This document shows positions 61,572-64,000 of a stretch of 64,000 nt of DNA, in pieces. Both the position numbers and the translations under genes were made by a program. The notes beneath the pieces were generated by a model. The model saw only the letters and a list, made by a program, of their open reading frames with translations. It was not told the DNA's origin and did no database searches. Numbering within the stretch: position 1 is the first letter of the stretch; the number at the start of each line of letters is the position of its first letter. This DNA is from JBFLXB01 sp964570625 (GTDB taxonomy: Bacteria > Nitrospirota > Nitrospiria > 2-01-FULL-66-17). The stretch is from the NCBI GenBank assembly GCA_964570625.1, contig CAZMYW010000011.1, forward strand, positions 1 to 64,000. Direction: 5' to 3'.

Positions 61572-62318
61572 TTAAACCGTCCGCTGCCGTAGCGCTTCGT
61601 ACAGCACGATCCCCGCAGCCACTGAGACATTCAGCGAGGACACACGCCCTTTCATCGGCACGCGGACCCGGAAGTCACAGGCCTTGAGTGTGGAGGATCG
61701 CAGCCCCTCGCCTTCGTGCCCAACCACGATCGCGAGCGGTGTGCGGTAGTCGATTTCCGTATAAACTGACTCGCCCGTGCCGTCCAACCCCACCAGCCAA
61801 CACCCTGCGGTTTTCATCTGCTCCATGGCGCGGGCGAGATTTACGACCTGCGCCACCGGCAGGTAAGAAAGTGCGCCGGCCGAGGTTTTCATCGCCACGG
61901 CGGTCACGCCGGCTGAGCGGCGTTGGGGCAGGATCAACCCATGGGCGCCCACGGCCTCGGCGGTGCGTGCTATGGCGCCGAGGTTTCGCGGGTCCTCCAC
62001 GCCGTCGAGCACCACCAGGAACGGGCCGCCGGGTTGCCGACCGGCGTTGGCGAGCACGTCCTCGAACGCGCGATACGCGCCTTCCGTGAGGTTGGCGATC
62101 ACACCTTGGTGTTTGGGAGTTCCTGCCAAACGATCCAGGGCTTCGCGGGGTTCGTAGAGGATCGGGATATGGCGTTCACGCGCCGTGCGCTCGATCTCCG
62201 CGATCTCATTGCCGCGGCGGCCGCGCTGGATCAGGATCCGGCGGAAGGAGCGTCCGGCCTTGAGCCCTTCGAGCACGGCGTTGACGCCGAAGACGATCTC
62301 GTCACGCAGGGTGCTCAC
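61572..62318 (-). CDS. rlmB: 23S rRNA 2'-O-methyltransferase, SpoU/RlmB family
   Basis: I start at the GTG at 62316-62318, which overlaps the cysS stop (GTGA) and gives 248 residues. Substrate-binding L30e-like N-domain and SPOUT knot are present: D-G-V-E-D-P-R-N-L-G-A-I-A-R-T, V-V-G-H-E-G-E-G-L and S-L-N-V-S-V-A-A-G-I near the end. It methylates a ribose in 23S rRNA (G2251 in E. coli). The cysS-rlmB pairing is a common operon. Confidence 0.92.
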   Translation of the reverse strand: MSTLRDEIVFGVNAVLEGLKAGRSFRRILIQRGRRGNEIAEIERTARERHIPILYEPREALDRLAGTPKHQGVIANLTEGAYRAFEDVLANAGRQPGGPFLVVLDGVEDPRNLGAIARTAEAVGAHGLILPQRRSAGVTAVAMKTSAGALSYLPVAQVVNLARAMEQMKTAGCWLVGLDGTGESVYTEIDYRTPLAIVVGHEGEGLRSSTLKACDFRVRVPMKGRVSSLNVSVAAGIVLYEALRQRTV

Positions 62319-63829
62319 CGCTTGATGCGGGTGGTGCCGTCGGGCCGGTCCTCGATGATGACACCCGCATCGGCGAGTTGCTTGCGAATGACGTCCGCCG
62401 CAGCCCAATCGCGCCGCGCCCGCGCCGCATTGCGATCATCGACGAGTTTTGCGATCTCGGCGTCGGAGAGGCCGGACCGAGAGACTTCGAACGACACGGT
62501 ATCGGCTGTCTGGACGATTTCGGTCACAGGTTCTTTGGAGGTTGCCGAGCGCCGTGTGGCTTGAAACTCCAAGCCCAAAACTTGGCCGAGCCTCCGTAGC
62601 GCCTGTTCAGCGCGTTCGGCGAGATGGAGGCTCATACCTCGGCCCAAAGCGCGGTTGAGGTCGGTGCGTGCTTGATGCAGGACGCCGATAGCTTGCGCGG
62701 TGTTTAGGTCGTCGTCCATGGCGGTGTTGAAATCGTCTTCGATCGTGTCGAGCACCGGACGGGCGATCTCGTTGCCCTCTCCGCGATCTGATTTCCCCTC
62801 GTGCTCTTGAAGCCGTCCCAGCAGGTCATAAAACCCGTCCAAGCCGGCCTTTGCACCGCGTAACGCCTCGTCGGAGAAGTCGATCGGGCTGCGGTAATGC
62901 GTACCCAAAAGCAGGTAGCGCAGGGCCTCTGCCGTCACGGGCCGCTCCCACGGCGACTTGTCCAGGATTTCGCGGATGGTAAAGAAGTTGCCCAAGGACT
63001 TGGACATCTTCTCCTCGTTGATGGTCACGAAGCCGTTGTGCATCCAACAATGCGAGAACTCCACGCCGGTGAAGCCTTCGGACTGCGCGATTTCGTTCTC
63101 GTGGTGCGGAAACGTGAGGTCCTGGCCGCCGCCGTGCAGGTCGATGGTCTGGCCCAAGTGCGCCATCGCCATGGCCGAACACTCGATGTGCCAGCCGGGG
63201 CGGCCCGGCCCCCAGGGGCTGTCCCACGCGGGCTCCCCGGGTTTGGAGGCTTTCCAGAGCGCGAAGTCCAGCGGGTCGTGTTTGCGTTCGTCCACTTCCA
63301 CCCGCGCCCCCACCCGCAACTGGTCGAGCCGACGGCGCGAGAGTTTGCCGTAGGTCGGGAAACTCGTCACGCGGAAAAACACGTCGCCGCCCTGGACGTA
63401 TGCCAGGTCTTTCTCCACGAGTCCCGTGATGATCGCAAGCATGTCCGCGATATGGTCCGTGGCTTTGGGTTCCACCGTGGCGCGCCGCACGCCCAGCGCG
63501 TCCATGTCGCGGTAGAATTCCGCGATGTACCGTTCGGCCACCTCGCGCCAGCCGATGCCGTCGCGTTGGGCGCGGGCGATGATCTTATCGTCGATGTCCG
63601 TGAAGTTTCTGACGTAGGTGACGATCAGCCCGCGCGACTCCAGGTAGCGGCGCAACACGTCGAACACGATTGCGCTGCGCGCATGACCGATATGGCACAG
63701 GTCGTACACCGTCACACCGCACACATACATACCCAGGTGGCGCGGCACGCGCGGGCGGAGCGGCGTTTTGGACCCGCTCAGCGTGTTGTACAGGCGCAAG
63801 GCGAGTTCGGGGCGCGGGGACGGACTCAC
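62315..63829 (-). CDS. cysS: Cysteinyl-tRNA synthetase
   Basis: I start at the GTG at 63827-63829, overlapping the stop of the upstream gene (GTGA), for 504 residues. The class I motifs are H-I-G-H in C-H-I-G-H-A-R-S near residue 48 and K-M-S-K-S in E-E-K-M-S-K-S-L near 270. The zinc ligands of the family are plausible in M-Y-V-C-G-V-T-V-Y and C-S-A-M-A. It charges tRNA-Cys. Confidence 0.96.
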   Translation of the reverse strand: MSPSPRPELALRLYNTLSGSKTPLRPRVPRHLGMYVCGVTVYDLCHIGHARSAIVFDVLRRYLESRGLIVTYVRNFTDIDDKIIARAQRDGIGWREVAERYIAEFYRDMDALGVRRATVEPKATDHIADMLAIITGLVEKDLAYVQGGDVFFRVTSFPTYGKLSRRRLDQLRVGARVEVDERKHDPLDFALWKASKPGEPAWDSPWGPGRPGWHIECSAMAMAHLGQTIDLHGGGQDLTFPHHENEIAQSEGFTGVEFSHCWMHNGFVTINEEKMSKSLGNFFTIREILDKSPWERPVTAEALRYLLLGTHYRSPIDFSDEALRGAKAGLDGFYDLLGRLQEHEGKSDRGEGNEIARPVLDTIEDDFNTAMDDDLNTAQAIGVLHQARTDLNRALGRGMSLHLAERAEQALRRLGQVLGLEFQATRRSATSKEPVTEIVQTADTVSFEVSRSGLSDAEIAKLVDDRNAARARRDWAAADVIRKQLADAGVIIEDRPDGTTRIKR

Positions 63830-64000
63830 GCGAGGCCTCCGCCGAACATCGCGGTCGGAAGCGTCACGGCATCCGGTCCCCATCCGTGCGTCCCGATCAA
63901 GGGCACAAAGGCGCAGTCGGTCAACACGCTGGAGTGCACCGCGCCCTGGCGCTTCACCAGCTTGACGAGCCGCTGGCCCTCGCGGTCTCCCACCGGGGCG
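63826..64000 (-). CDS. Protein-L-isoaspartate O-methyltransferase-like, C-terminal end only
   Basis: The frame is open from the window edge to the TGA at 63826-63828. The visible 57 residues read P-V-G-D-R-E-G-Q-R-L-V...C-A-F-V-P-L-I-G-T-H-G-W, the end of a PCMT-type enzyme that repairs isoaspartyl residues. It overlaps cysS by 4 nt. Only the last third of the domain is present. Confidence 0.75.
   Translation of the reverse strand, partial: APVGDREGQRLVKLVKRQGAVHSSVLTDCAFVPLIGTHGWGPDAVTLPTAMFGGGLA

Noticed and set aside
1..64000. CRISPR arrays, tRNA genes, rRNA genes and insertion sequences.
   Set aside because: No regularly spaced repeats, cloverleaf with T-loop signature outside ssrA, rRNA signatures or transposase motifs were seen on reading.

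Overview
The window reads as a chromosomal segment of a Gram-negative, moderately GC-rich bacterium. It encodes an outer-membrane FadL-type channel, lipoproteins, type IV pilus minor pilins with PilY1, sigma-54 regulation, MsrA/MsrB and a two-part replication core. The dnaA-dnaN-gyrB-gyrA block, with the dnaA upstream region, suggests that the replication origin lies near 16.2-16.5 kb. The gene mix (paired DUF151 proteins, duplicated minor-pilin cassettes, PocR-GAF-GGDEF protein) would fit Nitrospirota, NC10 or a deltaproteobacterial relative. I cannot fix the phylum from sequence alone.

Layout. 1-7.0 kb (minus strand): a FadL channel, a PilZ-acyl-CoA dehydrogenase fusion, a PilZ/YcgR-alpha/beta hydrolase-methyltransferase fusion and a membrane sensor kinase cut by the window edge; this set lies beside the 3' end of ssrA. 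7.3-8.7 kb: ssrA (tmRNA), smpB and a DciA-like gene. 8.7-16.6 kb: gyrA, gyrB, dnaN, dnaA and a candidate oriC. 16.6-21.2 kb: ilvE, an FGGY kinase, two membrane proteins and a nitrilase-family hydrolase. 21.4-26.7 kb: a tight DUF151-JAMM-DUF151 cluster and smc. 26.8-42 kb: a type IV pilus region with prepilin peptidase, a PilS/PilR-like two-component pair, two successive minor-pilin cassettes and a large PilY1. 42-44.4 kb: phoH, ybeY, ftsY. 44.4-54.5 kb: a membrane-fused spermidine-synthase-like protein, a damaged locus (frameshifted BNR protein, MoaD-like carrier, DoxX, and a sigma factor/SRPBCC chimera), an AT-rich orphan gene, msrB, msrA and a diguanylate cyclase. 54.6-64 kb: uvrB, cardiolipin synthase, small membrane and unknown proteins, a lipoprotein, rlmB, cysS and the end of a pcm-like gene.

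Most notable is the leftmost module. Two enzymes likely to act on fatty-acyl substrates each carry an N-terminal PilZ domain with an intact RxxxR...[DN]xSxxG c-di-GMP signature. They sit with a fatty-acid outer-membrane channel and a multi-helix sensor kinase. This suggests lipid chemistry controlled directly by c-di-GMP, possibly production or sensing of a fatty-acid-type signal. A GGEEF diguanylate cyclase with an intact inhibition site is in the same window. Secondary points are a well-spaced sigma-54 promoter in front of the second pilin/PilY1 operon, the DUF151-JAMM-DUF151 cluster and an apparent deletion-fusion of an ECF sigma factor with an SRPBCC protein. GC statements here are by eye, not computed.
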